Below, one piece after another: positions 29,946-38,531 of a DNA stretch of 64,000 bases. The position numbers and the translations under genes were made by a program. The stretch comes from Neoalteromonas facilis (GTDB lineage Bacteria > Pseudomonadota > Gammaproteobacteria > Enterobacterales > Alteromonadaceae): the NCBI RefSeq assembly GCF_002807665.1, contig NZ_PEAY01000001.1:620001-684000 (forward strand), written 5' to 3'. Position 1 is the stretch's first letter. Each line of letters begins with the position of its first letter. The notes under the pieces were generated by a model. It was not told the DNA's origin and ran no database searches. It saw only the letters and a program-made list of their open reading frames with translations.

Positions 29946-30038
29946 TCGCTATATAACATCATTCTAGTCTAACGATTTAACGCATCGTTCGTGTTATAAC
30001 GTGGAAAAATTAAAAGAAAACTCAATTGTTATACGAAA

Positions 30039-31067
30039 ATGAATTCCGTTGTGCTTAAACAGACATACATCCTGCTAATTGCATTATTCGTACTCACTGC
30101 TTGTAGCCCCAGCAATGCACTCAAAGATGCACTGGAAGAATACCATTCACGTTTAGCCCGTGTACTCGATATCGAGATTTCTCAACAACCTTTCACGTTT
30201 GAGCATTCGTTTCCGCCTAAAAGTACACTTTACAAAGAACCTGCATCACTTAGCATTAATGTTCAAGAGTTTATGTCCCTTCCCGATTGTCAGTTAAGTA
30301 CGTTGATAGCAGAACGCAATACGGCAATGGGTAAAACGCAACTCCCTTCTCAACGCTATATCTATGAGGTTAATTTACTCAACACATTACGCCAGTGCAT
30401 AGATGCTAACAGTGATAGCAGTGACCAAGGGAAATTAGTGGAAGCTTTCGAACACAAACGCACAACCATACATCACAGTTACGCTAACTTGCTGCAAACC
30501 AGCAGTGAAATCCATCAGGCTTTGACGCAATCTGCTGAATTTATTGATCTAACAGAAAATAGTGGATTGGTCGAAACCCTTGCAGCATTAGAGTTTTTAT
30601 TGTCGATCAATCCTGAACAACAGTTGTCATCATCAATCGAAAGTGAACGTTTAGAAAATCATTTACACGATTTACTGAAAACAAGATTACCAGCCAAATT
30701 ATGGCGTTCTGAACAGCTCATTATCGCTTTTTTCGATTTCTCAACGCCGTTGTTAAAACAGCAGTTCGACACCATCAGTTGCCGTACATCTGCCGAACAA
30801 AACAGGGCCTCTATATTACGCAATGTATTTTTCATGTTCTTTGCTGAACAAATTCAACCTATAGCCGGGCAAATTAACAACAGCTATTACAAACTTTCAC
30901 CGTTATTGGTGCGAATTGCTGACTTGTCAGAGATAGCACCTGAATGGAAGAATGCGATAGACGAAATGTTAGCGCAACATGACCGCTACGCGCTCGCGAT
31001 GAGGGAGCACATTACGTTGTGGCAGGAGCTATTCAAACGCTGTAATTTATCGCCTTCTAAAACGTGA
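30039..31067 (+). CDS. DUF3080 family lipoprotein
   Basis: A 342-residue predicted lipoprotein. The signal peptide ends in a lipobox LTAC with Cys22, followed by SPSN, so there is no Asp at +2 and outer-membrane sorting is expected. The mature part is helical with few conserved motifs: LKDALEEYHSRLARVLDI at its start, CQLSTLIAERNTAMGK, and a C-terminal WQELFKRC. It matches my memory of DUF3080, a gammaproteobacterial family without known function. It is 93 bp after the fructosamine kinase gene. Confidence 0.75.
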   Translation: MNSVVLKQTYILLIALFVLTACSPSNALKDALEEYHSRLARVLDIEISQQPFTFEHSFPPKSTLYKEPASLSINVQEFMSLPDCQLSTLIAERNTAMGKTQLPSQRYIYEVNLLNTLRQCIDANSDSSDQGKLVEAFEHKRTTIHHSYANLLQTSSEIHQALTQSAEFIDLTENSGLVETLAALEFLLSINPEQQLSSSIESERLENHLHDLLKTRLPAKLWRSEQLIIAFFDFSTPLLKQQFDTISCRTSAEQNRASILRNVFFMFFAEQIQPIAGQINNSYYKLSPLLVRIADLSEIAPEWKNAIDEMLAQHDRYALAMREHITLWQELFKRCNLSPSKT

Positions 31068-31080
31068 TAATTACTGCCTA

Positions 31081-31263
31081 CTAAGCGCTTTTCTTTTGCT
31101 CTAAATCAGACGCTTCATTGCTAGCATCTTGCTGCGCTTTAATTTTTTCAAGCTTTTTATACTTGATGATCCGCGCACCAAAAATACGCTCAACGTTTTT
31201 GCGTCCTAAATACGCAATCGGTGAATAGGGGTATTTCCGTTTAAAAAATTTAGCTAGTTTCAC
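31081..31263 (-). CDS. small basic protein, unknown
   Basis: A 60-residue Lys/Arg-rich protein (MKLAKFFKRKYPYSPIAYLG start) with an acidic tail and no membrane segment. The start codon is GTG at 31263 with GAGGG just upstream on the minus strand. I do not recognise it; composition suggests nucleic-acid or ribosome binding, which is only a guess. It converges with the DUF3080 gene, 13 bp apart. Confidence 0.5.
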   Translation of the reverse strand: MKLAKFFKRKYPYSPIAYLGRKNVERIFGARIIKYKKLEKIKAQQDASNEASDLEQKKSA

Positions 31264-31632
31264 AATGCCCTCTGTTAGTTATTAAACACTGGGGTCAAGT
31301 GATGGTTAAGAAATGATGCTGGCTCACAAATTTGCATTGCCATTTACATGCAGCGTTTTTTTTTTGATGCTGCTAAAAAAGAATGTGTTTTTATTCCTAA
31401 ATCCATTGACCCGTCGATAAGTATAGCAAATATAAAACATTTTTTCATTTCCAATTATTATAGCCAGAATGTGGCAATAATTTCCGCGAAGATTAATTGA
31501 GAAACAGATATGCCTATATAGTTAAATTTAAAAGTTTTGAGCTTGATCAATGATTTAGTTGCAAATTAAAGCTAGCCTTCTAAGCTCTATATAAATAATT
31601 AAACTTATCGGAACAGATTAAGGAAAAGGGCA
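31264..31632. other. intergenic region, AT-rich
   Basis: This 369-bp stretch between the small basic gene and the PAS gene is AT-rich and has no convincing ORF. It holds a run of ten T near 31356-31365 flanked by GCAGC and GCTGC, then six A, which could form a weak hairpin. The PAS gene has a good ribosome-binding site (AAGGAAAAGGG) at its end. No clear promoter was identified. Confidence 0.4.
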
Positions 31633-32724
31633 ATGAGTACAAATCAAGAGGAAATGCTGTTCCTCTCGCAGATATTCAACAACGTAAAGCCCGTTAGCTT
31701 GATCCGACAAGTGCTAGCTAATTCAGTTACGCCGATAGTAATAACCGACGCAGGTCAGGTCGATGGCCAATATAAAATCATTTACGCCAACAAAGCGTTT
31801 TGCCGTTTAAACGGGTACGAACTTGCCGAAATTGTGGGTCTTTCGCCCAAAATCCTTCAAGGCCCTAATAGCAATTATGATGGTTTAAAAAAATTAAGCG
31901 AGTCTTTAGAAACGACCGGTTATGCGCGCGGCATGTCACAAAATTATCGAAAAGACGGTAGCTGTTACCCTGTTTCGTGGGATATATCGCCGATCAGAAA
32001 CGAGAGTGGCGCAGTTGAAATGTATATTTCCGGTCAACGCGACCTAACCACATTGGTAGAACGCGCCAAAAACGCTAAAACCCTTAACGAACAAGTGATA
32101 AACCTGATTAATGATTTAACATCGGGTAAAAAACAGGCCGAGAATATCAAACATTCCGAAAGCAAACTTCTAAACAGTTTAAAAAACAATGCATCTAACT
32201 ATGTATCAACGTCAGCTACTGAGGCTGACGACGCTGACGATGATTTGTTTATAGAACTGGATGCTATGGATTTAGTGGAGGAACCTAATCCTCCCTTTCA
32301 ACAGCGAATGAGCGCGTCAGAGTACCTAGCCAATGGCCATTTGACGCAGGAAGAAATCAATACGCTTATTCAAACTCTCAGAGACATAGAAGAAGAAGTT
32401 GAATGCTTGTCTGCAGAGCAAAGCGACCTATCTCAAATCGAATTTATTCGAGAGAAAATTGCCCAATTATCTGATGACATCTTTTTCTTAGTTGAATTTA
32501 CCGACACATCTTTAGCCTTGAATGAAGTGGCGGAAGTATTGGCTTCAATAGATGATAACACCCTTACAGAACTCCACATTACCGTTCTAAAATCCCTCGT
32601 TGAAGAAGTGGATACATGGCTAGTGGGTATATTTGTTACTCGTACGGCGCAAAATATTTTTGATGGCGCCAAGTCGGTCAACTCGGCAGCCAAGCAATTT
32701 GTGTCTTTTGTTAAGCCCAAATAG
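31633..32724 (+). CDS. PAS domain protein, LOV-like without the photoactive Cys
   Basis: A 363-residue cytoplasmic protein. One PAS domain covers about 23-140 (SVTPIVITDAG, NKAFCRLNGYELAEIVG, YRKDGSCYPVSWDISPIR). The segment GLSPKILQGPNSN lies where LOV photoreceptors have GxNCRFLQG, but the flavin-adduct Cys is replaced, so it is probably not a blue-light LOV sensor. The C-terminal half is acidic and helical (about 225-360, rich in Glu, Ser and Leu) and contains no kinase, GGDEF or HTH motif. It ends 204 bp before the V-ATPase operon on the same strand; a role in sensing for that operon is possible but only positional. Confidence 0.82.
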   Translation: MSTNQEEMLFLSQIFNNVKPVSLIRQVLANSVTPIVITDAGQVDGQYKIIYANKAFCRLNGYELAEIVGLSPKILQGPNSNYDGLKKLSESLETTGYARGMSQNYRKDGSCYPVSWDISPIRNESGAVEMYISGQRDLTTLVERAKNAKTLNEQVINLINDLTSGKKQAENIKHSESKLLNSLKNNASNYVSTSATEADDADDDLFIELDAMDLVEEPNPPFQQRMSASEYLANGHLTQEEINTLIQTLRDIEEEVECLSAEQSDLSQIEFIREKIAQLSDDIFFLVEFTDTSLALNEVAEVLASIDDNTLTELHITVLKSLVEEVDTWLVGIFVTRTAQNIFDGAKSVNSAAKQFVSFVKPK

Positions 32725-32832
32725 TAGTGCACCGCAAAATATCCGAAAGATTAAGTAGCGGCCATTATATAGATTTGAAAATTGCCCCGATTAACTGCGC
32801 TCAATAGCCAAAGTTAGCCTACACTCTTAAAA

Positions 32833-32846
32833 CTGATCGAAATCAA
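32833..32846. promoter_or_regulatory. FNR/Anr-like box upstream of the V-ATPase operon
   Basis: CTGATCGAAATCAA matches the FNR consensus TTGAT-N4-ATCAA at 9 of 10 positions and is centred about 90 bp before the GTG of the B gene. A near-palindrome lies just downstream (ACCGATT, 6 nt, AATCCGGT, 32860-32880). Promoter hexamers are not clear, so whether a bound FNR protein would activate or repress cannot be said. Confidence 0.4.
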
Positions 32847-32928
32847 TAAATTGCCTATAACCGATTGAATGCAATCCGGTTTCATTTGATATTAAGACAA
32901 TAATTGCCAAGATAAGGGAGTTGGTTGG

Positions 32929-34311
32929 GTGCAACAATTAATCCGTTACTCACGCATCCTTGAAATTGTAGGAGACATTTTAAAAGTCAGCGTGTCTGAT
33001 GAAGCTGATAACCGACCTACAGACATGGCGATCCGGTTAGGTGATTTAGCCTTAGTTCGCACCGAGCATGAAGAGTCGTTGCCCGCACAAATCATTAGCA
33101 TCGATCGGAATATTGTATCGCTACAGGTCTTTGCAGGCACAAAAGGAATATCCAGTAGTGCCAGTGTTACCTTTCTCGGCCACCCTATTCAAACCACATA
33201 CTCACCCAACATTTTGGGTAGAGTTTTCGATGGCCTCGGTCGCCCATTAGATAAAGGGCCCGATCTCAGCTTAGATCCAAAAATCAATATTGGTGGCCCA
33301 TCCGTCAATCCGTGCGAACGGATCGTACCGAAAAAAATGATACGTACTGATGTCCCGATGATTGATGTATTCAACTGTCTGGTTGAAAGTCAAAAAATAC
33401 CACTATTTTCAGTTTCTGGTGAGCCATTCAACCCTTTCCTCGCGCGCATCGGCATTCAAGCTGACGCAGACATCGTGATCTTTGGTGGACTAGGGCTTAT
33501 TTTCGATGACTATTATCGCTTCAGAAAAAGCTTTGAAGACGCTGGCGTGTTTGCTCGAACCGTCATGTTTGTTAATCAAGCCTCCGACCCCATAGTTGAA
33601 AGGCTAATGGTGGCCGATATGGCACTTGCGGTAGCCGAAAGATTTGCCATAGAAGAAAGCAAACGCGTACTGGTATTACTGACAGATATGACCGCATATG
33701 CCGATGCCATGAAAGAAGTTGGCATCGCAATGGAACGCGTTCCGTCCAACCGCGGTTACATGGGGGACCTCTATTCTCAACTCGCAAGACGATATGAAAA
33801 AGCCTGCGACTACGCTAAGGGAGGTTCAGTTACTATTCTCTCGGTCACAACCATGCCCGGCGATGACGTCACTCACCCTGTGCCTGACAACACGGGTTAC
33901 ATTACTGAAGGGCAATTTTATTTGCACAACGGGGTTATCGACCCGTTTGGTTCATTGTCCCGATTAAAACAAAACGTCATTGGCAAAATTACCCGCGATG
34001 ATCACAGTCAGTTAATGAACACGATGATCCGCTTTTATTCTGAAGCCCAGGACGCACAAAAGAAAAAGGCAATGGCATTTGAATTGTCTGCCTACGACCA
34101 TCAACTATTGAAGTTTGGCGATTTATTTAAAACGCGCTTTATGGATATCAATGTGTCTATGCCCTTAGAGCAAGCATTGGATATGTGCTGGCAAACCCTC
34201 GCTGAATGCTTCTCGGCCGAACAACTGTTAATGAAACAAGCGTTGATCGATAAGTATTTCCATTCGTCAACGAGTGAGGAAAGCCAGTATGGCGCGACTG
34301 CAACTGAATAA
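32929..34311 (+). CDS. V-type ATP synthase subunit B
   Basis: A 460-residue non-catalytic nucleotide-binding subunit. The barrel domain begins ILEIVGDILKVS; NILGRVFDGLGRPLDKGP and VGEEASDP-like text VNQASDPIVERL and PSNRGYMGDLYSQLARRYEKA are strongly conserved B-subunit features, followed by VTHPVPDNTGYITEGQ. There is no Walker A, as expected for B. The start is GTG 32929 with AAGGGAG 8 nt upstream. It opens an operon whose genes overlap or touch. In most bacteria with this ATPase type A precedes B; here B comes first. Confidence 0.96.
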   Translation: MQQLIRYSRILEIVGDILKVSVSDEADNRPTDMAIRLGDLALVRTEHEESLPAQIISIDRNIVSLQVFAGTKGISSSASVTFLGHPIQTTYSPNILGRVFDGLGRPLDKGPDLSLDPKINIGGPSVNPCERIVPKKMIRTDVPMIDVFNCLVESQKIPLFSVSGEPFNPFLARIGIQADADIVIFGGLGLIFDDYYRFRKSFEDAGVFARTVMFVNQASDPIVERLMVADMALAVAERFAIEESKRVLVLLTDMTAYADAMKEVGIAMERVPSNRGYMGDLYSQLARRYEKACDYAKGGSVTILSVTTMPGDDVTHPVPDNTGYITEGQFYLHNGVIDPFGSLSRLKQNVIGKITRDDHSQLMNTMIRFYSEAQDAQKKKAMAFELSAYDHQLLKFGDLFKTRFMDINVSMPLEQALDMCWQTLAECFSAEQLLMKQALIDKYFHSSTSEESQYGATATE

Positions 34312-34894
34312 ATCGGCACTGGCAAAAGAGTCGCACAACTTAAAAACGTATCAGCGCTTTTTACCGTCTCTCGATCTCAAACGGCAGCAATTAATGGCAG
34401 AAAGAGCCAACGCGAGAAACGATTTGGTCCGTTTAGAGCAAGAAAACGCAGTATTGCTAAAGTCCATTGCCGACAAAGCACCAATGTTAGCCAATTCAGA
34501 CATATCGCTAGAAAACTTAGTGAGTATCGCGGATATCGAGATTGATGAAGAGAATATTGTCGGTACTCGGCTGCCGGTATTAACGTCATACAACGTCGTA
34601 ACTAAACCTTACAGTTATTTCAGCAAGCCACATTGGGTCGATTATGTATGCCGTCAACTCGCAAAAGCACTGCTACTCGATATTCAACTGCAGGTACAAC
34701 GCAAGCGCATAAAACTTTTAGAAAAAGCAGTATCGACCATAACCCAACGGGTCAATTTATTCGATAAAGTACTTATTCCCAAAGCTAAAGATAACATCAA
34801 GCGCATCAGAATTTATTTATCCGATGAACAAATGGTGTCAGTCGTACGCTCTAAAATAGCTAAACGCAAACATGCTCAACGGAGAGTCGAATGA
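34289..34894 (+). CDS. V-type ATP synthase subunit D
   Basis: A 201-residue central-stalk rotor subunit, a long antiparallel coiled coil. It begins MARLQLNKSALAKE and keeps KRQQLMAE (about 32-39); the C-terminal helix has QRVNLFDKVLIPKAKDNIKRI, the most conserved stretch of the family. The chosen ATG 34289 has GAGGAAA upstream; the gene overlaps B by 23 bp. D normally pairs with subunit F, which is absent from this operon. Confidence 0.95.
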   Translation: MARLQLNKSALAKESHNLKTYQRFLPSLDLKRQQLMAERANARNDLVRLEQENAVLLKSIADKAPMLANSDISLENLVSIADIEIDEENIVGTRLPVLTSYNVVTKPYSYFSKPHWVDYVCRQLAKALLLDIQLQVQRKRIKLLEKAVSTITQRVNLFDKVLIPKAKDNIKRIRIYLSDEQMVSVVRSKIAKRKHAQRRVE

Positions 34895-36702
34895 GTATTG
34901 CGCGACTTAAAAAAGTCACCTTTATCATGTTGAAAAAGCACAAGCCGGACTTTCTGGCAAAATTACAAACGTTGGGTTGTGCTCACATAATGCCGCTCAA
35001 TAAAGCACAAGATGGCAAAGTCGCCGCACCAACAGAAAGGCGCTCACCCAGAGCAGAGCGAACTTACAACGCCATAATGTTCCTAGAGTCTGTTTCGAAT
35101 AAACGTCGACCATTGAGCCGTGCGAATGATTTTGATGTTGAACAAGTCAGTCAAGAAGCGCTACAAATCAAATCTGCCTTGCGGGACGCTAGTGATAAAG
35201 CCGATTTTCTGCGTAAGCGTATCCAGGATATGAAACCGTGGGGAGACATCGAATTCCCACCTAACGAAGAGTTAAAAGGCTATCACTTATGGTTCTATAT
35301 GTTGCCTCGCAACAAAATGGAAAGCCTGCAACAAATTGAGCTCCCCTGGCAAATTGTGAGCATTACTCCACGTTTTGCTTATGTAGTGGTGATTGCAAAA
35401 CAAGAGCCACAGCCAGATTTACTTCCTGTTGCAAGAACTCACGTTGGTGCATTACCAATGCAGGAGCTATCTCTTCAATTAGAGCAACTGCATGCGCAAA
35501 TCGAAGATCTGCAATCGCAAAGAGAAGCGCTCACCCGATACTTGCTACTGATGCGGTTGCATTTGGCTGAGGCTGACGACAAAGCACTGTTGAAATTTGC
35601 CGGAACCCAAACACTCGACAATGAGAATTGGGTGATACTACAAGCTTGGGTGCCTACGGCCGCCATTCCCGCACTCGATCAGCTATGTGATTCATTCGAA
35701 TGCGCACGGATTGAGCAATCCCCCTCCGTCACTGACGAACCACCAACGCTTATTGAACAGCCAGAGATTCTGGCAGCTGGCAAAGATATGAGTTTGTTTT
35801 ATCAAACACCGCATTATCGAAGCTGGGATCCGAGCAAAGTTTTGCTCGCTTCTTTTTGCCTATTCTTCTCTATGATACTCGCCGATGCTGGCTATGGCAT
35901 CGTACTATTAGTCGCCTTGCTACTGAGTAAAAAACACATTACGCAAAAAAGTCACGGTCATGCGTATTACCTACTCGGCCTATGCCTTTCCGTTACCACT
36001 GTTTTGTACGGTGTTATGGTCGGCAGTTATTTTGGTATGACACCGAGTGAGTCCCACTGGCTGGGTAAACTGCACATACTGAATCTAAACGATTTTGACA
36101 GCATGATGCAGTTATCTATTTTTATTGGTGCCATTCACATAGGTATAGCAAACGCAATGCAAGCGTTCACCTTGCGTCACAACACACGAAAGTGGTCGTC
36201 GCTTGGTTGGATATGTTTGATCATCGCCGGTGTATTGGTGTGGCAATACAAACATATTGAAGCACTCTACATCTTAGCTGTGTGCGTAGCGGTAATTGGC
36301 GTTGTCTTGATAACACTGTTTTCGACCACAGAAACGCCCCTTGCCCCCAAACAACGCGTACTAGAAATGCTTAAAGGGCTACTCAAACTTACTGGGATCA
36401 TGGGGATCTTTGGCGATGTGTTGAGCTATATGCGGCTGTTTGCCCTGGGGTTAGCCAGCGCGTCGTTGGCGATCACTTTCAATCAATTGGCCGCCGATGT
36501 TTACCACAGTTCGCCGGGTTTGGGGCTATTGGGCGCCATCTTAATCCTATTGATCGGCCATATTTTGAATATCGCACTATCGTTGATAAGCGGCGTGGTA
36601 CATGGGTTACGTTTGAATTTTATTGAATTTTATAAATGGGGACTCCCCAATGAAGGTAAACCGTTTCAACGGTTTGCACGCAAGGAGATTAATCATGAAT
36701 GA
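34891..36702 (+). CDS. V-type ATP synthase subunit I (a-subunit)
   Basis: A 603-residue membrane stator subunit. The cytoplasmic N-terminal half (about 1-310) is helical, with the usual pattern of LEQLHAQIEDLQSQREAL. The membrane half (about 320-595) has about seven to eight helices: DAGYGIVLL, TVLYGVMVGSYFG, and the proton- or sodium-channel helix GDVLSYMRLFALGLASASLA, in which the Arg is the essential counter-charge for the rotor carboxylate. The ATG overlaps the D stop by 4 bp, and its 3' end overlaps K by 8 bp. Confidence 0.95.
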   Translation: MSIARLKKVTFIMLKKHKPDFLAKLQTLGCAHIMPLNKAQDGKVAAPTERRSPRAERTYNAIMFLESVSNKRRPLSRANDFDVEQVSQEALQIKSALRDASDKADFLRKRIQDMKPWGDIEFPPNEELKGYHLWFYMLPRNKMESLQQIELPWQIVSITPRFAYVVVIAKQEPQPDLLPVARTHVGALPMQELSLQLEQLHAQIEDLQSQREALTRYLLLMRLHLAEADDKALLKFAGTQTLDNENWVILQAWVPTAAIPALDQLCDSFECARIEQSPSVTDEPPTLIEQPEILAAGKDMSLFYQTPHYRSWDPSKVLLASFCLFFSMILADAGYGIVLLVALLLSKKHITQKSHGHAYYLLGLCLSVTTVLYGVMVGSYFGMTPSESHWLGKLHILNLNDFDSMMQLSIFIGAIHIGIANAMQAFTLRHNTRKWSSLGWICLIIAGVLVWQYKHIEALYILAVCVAVIGVVLITLFSTTETPLAPKQRVLEMLKGLLKLTGIMGIFGDVLSYMRLFALGLASASLAITFNQLAADVYHSSPGLGLLGAILILLIGHILNIALSLISGVVHGLRLNFIEFYKWGLPNEGKPFQRFARKEINHE

Positions 36703-37150
36703 GTTTGTCATCGCACTTGGCTGGTTCGGTATATATGCCCCAATGGCATTGGGCGCAATTGGCAGTGCAATTGGCTGTGGTATTGCGGGACAGGCAGGCA
36801 TTGGCGCAATGGTTGAAACAGAAGGGGGATATGGAAAATACATTGGTATTTCCGCCTTCCCTTCTACATTTGTGATCTACGGCATCGTGATCATGTTCAC
36901 GCTGAACCGTGTGGTAACCATCGAAAACGCAGGTGGATTATTTGGCGTTGGACTGCTTGCTGGTATCGCCATGCTTTACAGCGGTATATGGCAAGGTAAA
37001 GCCTGTGCTTCCGCCATCAATGCAGCAAAAGAAAAACCTGAGATTTTCGGTCTATCACTGGCCCCGGCAGCCATCATCGAAGGATTTGCTGTTTTTGCAT
37101 TTGTTTTCGCTTTAGTCGTTAGCGGCGGTATCGCTGGAGGTACTTTATGA
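36695..37150 (+). CDS. V-type ATP synthase subunit K (rotor proteolipid)
   Basis: A 151-residue four-helix proteolipid made of two fused hairpins. The ATG at 36695 follows AAGGAG. The ion-binding Glu is E129 in IIEGFAVFAF (helix 4); the corresponding helix 2 site is PSTFVIYG without a carboxylate, so there is one ion site per four helices as in V-type rotors. Compared with the Na+-binding ring of Enterococcus hirae NtpK as I recall it, Thr (T58), the helix 3 Gln (Q100) and the Glu are kept, but the helix 2 Gln is Phe (F59). A canonical Na+ site is therefore doubtful. It is followed by subunit E with a 4-bp overlap. Confidence 0.96.
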   Translation: MNEFVIALGWFGIYAPMALGAIGSAIGCGIAGQAGIGAMVETEGGYGKYIGISAFPSTFVIYGIVIMFTLNRVVTIENAGGLFGVGLLAGIAMLYSGIWQGKACASAINAAKEKPEIFGLSLAPAAIIEGFAVFAFVFALVVSGGIAGGTL

Positions 37151-37836
37151 ATGAAAAGCCAGGGCACGAGCATATAGTATCGCGCGGTGTTGACGAACTG
37201 ATAGAGCGTTTAAAATCCGAAGGCGTTGCCGCGGGTCAAGCAAAAGCGGATACCATTGTTGAGGAAGCGAAGCAAAAAGCAAGACAGTTGATAACTGAGG
37301 CAAAGAAAGAATCAGAAGAGCGTTTGCAAAAAGCCCGAATAGAGGCGCAATCGTTCCAACAAGCCGCTGAATCAGCACTCAAAACCGCCATGCGAGATAT
37401 GGTATTAGAATTAAAAGCTGACTTAACGCGCGAATTCAGCCACGATCTGCAGCGCCTTGTTGTAGAGGCAACACAACAGCCGGAATTGCTCGAAAAAATG
37501 ATATTAGAAATCGTCGGACAAACATCGGCGCCGGTCAGCAATGCCGACAACGTTCAATTGCTTTTGCCAGAGAAAATTGTAGGTCTTGAGGAACTTCGCA
37601 GTGATCCAAAAACATTGCATGAAGGAGCATTGTCAAATTTAGTCTTCAACCTAACACGCGACATGCTGAAAAACGGCGTTACGTTTGCTGCTTCGGATGA
37701 ACTTGATGGCGGCATACACATTAAATTGGTTGACCAAAACGTGACTTTAGATTTAAGCGATACAGCTGTGGCCACACTGCTCTTACAGCATTTGCAACCG
37801 CGTTTTAGGGCAATCCTTGAGGGCGTTATTCGATGA
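37147..37836 (+). CDS. V-type ATP synthase subunit E (peripheral stalk)
   Basis: A 229-residue peripheral-stalk subunit. The N-terminal half is a long charged helix (AKADTIVEEAKQKARQLI and later KARIEAQSFQQAAESALK), which pairs with a G/H subunit in classical enzymes; no G gene is present here. The C-terminal globular domain, GLEELRSDPKTLH to the end with GGIHIKLVDQNVTLDLS, binds the top of A/B. The gene starts in the stop of K. In Chlamydia-type operons E is the first gene, whereas here it is fifth. Confidence 0.93.
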   Translation: MNEKPGHEHIVSRGVDELIERLKSEGVAAGQAKADTIVEEAKQKARQLITEAKKESEERLQKARIEAQSFQQAAESALKTAMRDMVLELKADLTREFSHDLQRLVVEATQQPELLEKMILEIVGQTSAPVSNADNVQLLLPEKIVGLEELRSDPKTLHEGALSNLVFNLTRDMLKNGVTFAASDELDGGIHIKLVDQNVTLDLSDTAVATLLLQHLQPRFRAILEGVIR

Positions 37837-38531
37837 GCGCTTTTAGCGAAGACAAGTATGTAATGCTGATATCGAGCTTGCCCAGCCCGAATGGCTTGTT
37901 TAAATCTAGCCATACCCCGTTATCAAGGATAAAACTAGAACAGCGTCTAAGTGTTTTATCACCAGCTGAGCACACAATATTGGCGAGTGTGGAAAAGGCC
38001 TTAGACTGGCGCTTTTTAGATGCTGATATGTCTGATGAAATGATACGAGCACTAGATTTACACGCGATATCAAGTGTTCGTAATGAAACATTGAGTCTTA
38101 TCATTCGAAACCGTTTAGAAATGCGGACGCTTATCGCAGCTACGAGAATGCGTCACAACGGGAAAGCCAAGCCCTCCAGCGCACGGTGGGGTTTTGGACG
38201 ATGGCAAACACATATCATTAACCATTGGCAGGAAGCCGACTTTGCATTGAGTCATTTATTCCCATGGATAAATGAGTTTCGCCAGCATATTGAAAACGAC
38301 AACCCAGTGTTAGCTGAGCGTCTAATTCTGACTGAATCATTTAAACAATTGCAGCGACTCAGCCATCAACATAGGTTTGATTTTGAAGCCGTCGTCATTT
38401 ACGTCTTGAAATGGAACATTTTGGATCGCTCACTGAATAGTAATGGTTATCAGGCACAACGACGTTTTGAACAGTTAGTTAAACAGGGCTTGGGACAATA
38501 TCGACAGCTATTTACTCAGGAGGCACGATAA
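37833..38531 (+). CDS. DUF2764 family V-ATPase-associated protein
   Basis: A 232-residue soluble helical protein starting with YVMLISSLPSPNGL, the beginning typical of DUF2764 proteins that lie between E and A in chlamydial, spirochaetal and Bacteroidetes V-ATPase operons. Other features: WRFLDADMSDEMIRALDL, RMRHNGKAKP, ERLILTESFKQLQRL, and FDFEAVVIYVLKWNILDR. No catalytic motif. Classical V/A-ATPases have subunit C (d) as the central-stalk socket; none is encoded here, so this protein may replace it. That role is an inference from co-occurrence. It overlaps E by 4 bp and abuts A. Confidence 0.85.
   Translation: MSAFSEDKYVMLISSLPSPNGLFKSSHTPLSRIKLEQRLSVLSPAEHTILASVEKALDWRFLDADMSDEMIRALDLHAISSVRNETLSLIIRNRLEMRTLIAATRMRHNGKAKPSSARWGFGRWQTHIINHWQEADFALSHLFPWINEFRQHIENDNPVLAERLILTESFKQLQRLSHQHRFDFEAVVIYVLKWNILDRSLNSNGYQAQRRFEQLVKQGLGQYRQLFTQEAR

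Noticed and set aside
31350-31375. Poly-T tract with flanking GCAGC/GCTGC as a terminator
   Set aside because: The T run lies in the loop rather than after the stem, so it does not fit an intrinsic terminator for either neighbour.
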